Shown piece by piece: positions 63,501 through 64,000 of a stretch of DNA of 64,000 nt. Source of the stretch: a bacterium YEK0313 (GTDB lineage Bacteria > Pseudomonadota > Alphaproteobacteria > Rhizobiales > Phreatobacteraceae); the NCBI GenBank assembly GCA_000751295.2, contig CCMO02000001.1, positions 4,306,615-4,370,614 on the forward strand. Reading direction: 5' to 3'. The notes beneath the pieces were generated by a model, which did not search any database, was not told where the DNA came from, and saw only the letters and a program-made list of their open reading frames with translations. Made by a program: the position numbers and the translations under genes. Every line of letters begins with the position of its first letter. Within the stretch, counting starts at the first letter, position 1.

Positions 63501-63983
63501 ATGCCCAGGTCGAATCTCATTTTCCCGGCCATGCGGCCGGCTTCCGCCAATGCCCAGACACTGGCCTTGATCGCGAGCACATTGGTGCTTGCGACCATTG
63601 TCGCCTTCCTCACCATGGTGTTCACCGCCTGGCCGGTGAAGGCCGGGGAAACCGCCCGTGCGACGCCGCGCGAGATGCTGCAGCCGGCCAGCATCGGCCG
63701 ACCGGCGGCCCTGCAGGTCCCGTCGCCAGCGCCCAGTGCCTGTGACGAGGCCCTGGCCGCAGTGGAAACCGAGATCAACGCAACGCTCGCGCGCTATGAG
63801 CGGATCGAGGAGCAATCGCTGGACCAGCAGTGCCCGGCCCTGCGCGCCCATATCGACGCGCTCGCCCGCGCCGCGGCCGTTGCCGACCGCTGCACCGCAG
63901 CGACCGAACGCGCGTCGAAGGTCAGCTTCATCCGCCAGACCGCGGCTGAATGGCGCGGCGTTGTGTCGACGAGTTGCCGGTAG
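63501..63983 (+). CDS. Small membrane-anchored protein of unknown function
   Basis: A 160-residue protein with one membrane helix at about 20-42 (TLALIASTLVLATIVAFLTMVF). A Pro/Ala-rich stretch (about 50-80) and an exported or cytoplasmic helical domain with four Cys follow (ACDEALAAVETEIN, LDQQCPALRAHIDAL, ADRCTAATERA, STSCR); two disulphides are possible if it faces the periplasm. GAGGG precedes the ATG. I do not recognise the family. The frame ends 17 bases before the window edge. Confidence 0.65.
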   Translation: MPRSNLIFPAMRPASANAQTLALIASTLVLATIVAFLTMVFTAWPVKAGETARATPREMLQPASIGRPAALQVPSPAPSACDEALAAVETEINATLARYERIEEQSLDQQCPALRAHIDALARAAAVADRCTAATERASKVSFIRQTAAEWRGVVSTSCR

Positions 63984-64000
63984 GCGAATTGTAAGGAGCG

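Overview
The window is 64 kb of dense, GC-rich bacterial chromosome. Several things point to an alphaproteobacterium of the order Hyphomicrobiales (Rhizobiales): two Omp2b-type porins with the ADLPGKAAPAEYVRVCDTYGAGF-like N-terminus of that order, an EryA-type polyol kinase, a BioMNY biotin importer, an AlkC-type glycosylase, and a GCGAATGG-type dispersed repeat whose open frame adds a GEWRMASSE tail to a protein. I cannot name the genus. I saw no rRNA, tRNA, CRISPR array, insertion sequence or phage gene.

Layout. Positions 1-28 hold the first codons of a probable LacI-type regulator leaving the window. 160-5483 is housekeeping and accessory: an ABC-F ATPase with a small cupin, a crotonase, a LysE-type exporter, an AlkC-like DNA glycosylase and a hotdog thioesterase. 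5616-8767 is an aldehyde-response unit: a short AcoR-like regulator, a perfect inverted repeat, an ExaC-like aldehyde dehydrogenase and a DUF779 protein. 8902-13759 carries an MGDG-synthase-like glycosyltransferase, an EamA transporter, an amidohydrolase and a COG0523 GTPase.

13774-28507 is the main feature: thirteen genes, all on the minus strand and mostly overlapping or nearly touching. In order of transcription they are a SorC-family regulator, a binding protein, two permeases, two ABC ATPases, an EryA-like kinase, a 2-hydroxyacid dehydrogenase, a class II aldolase, a GlpD-like flavoprotein, a D-ribulokinase-like FGGY kinase, a HAD-IIA hydrolase and a second class II aldolase. Import, phosphorylation, oxidation and aldol cleavage fit a polyol (tetritol or pentitol) pathway. 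A 13-bp-arm palindrome upstream is the likely operator. The two ATPases are asymmetric: one has lost the catalytic Glu and the His switch.

28796-34825 holds a serine hydrolase and two tandem porins, each with a long AT-richer leader and followed by strong hairpins. 34826-39031 holds a flavin reductase, a DmpA-type aminopeptidase, an NTF2-fold immunity-like secreted protein, an isoprenylcysteine-methyltransferase-like protein and a membrane diguanylate cyclase. 39372-41447 is a RecQ-type helicase fused to a phosphoribosyltransferase domain. 41628-46145 is a translationally coupled bioMNY operon continuing into an acyl-CoA ligase and a thiolase that lacks several usual active-site residues. 46227-48565 is a divergent LysR / SHMT-like pair. 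48593-50176 has two small proteins of unknown function and a glutathione transferase with a 35-bp palindrome upstream. 50426-60211 is a catabolic unit: XRE-cupin regulator, five-gene dipeptide-type ABC importer, DAO-type flavoprotein, double GNAT and a GhrA-like reductase. The window ends with a class I fumarase, a universal stress protein behind an FNR/FixK-like box, and a small membrane protein.
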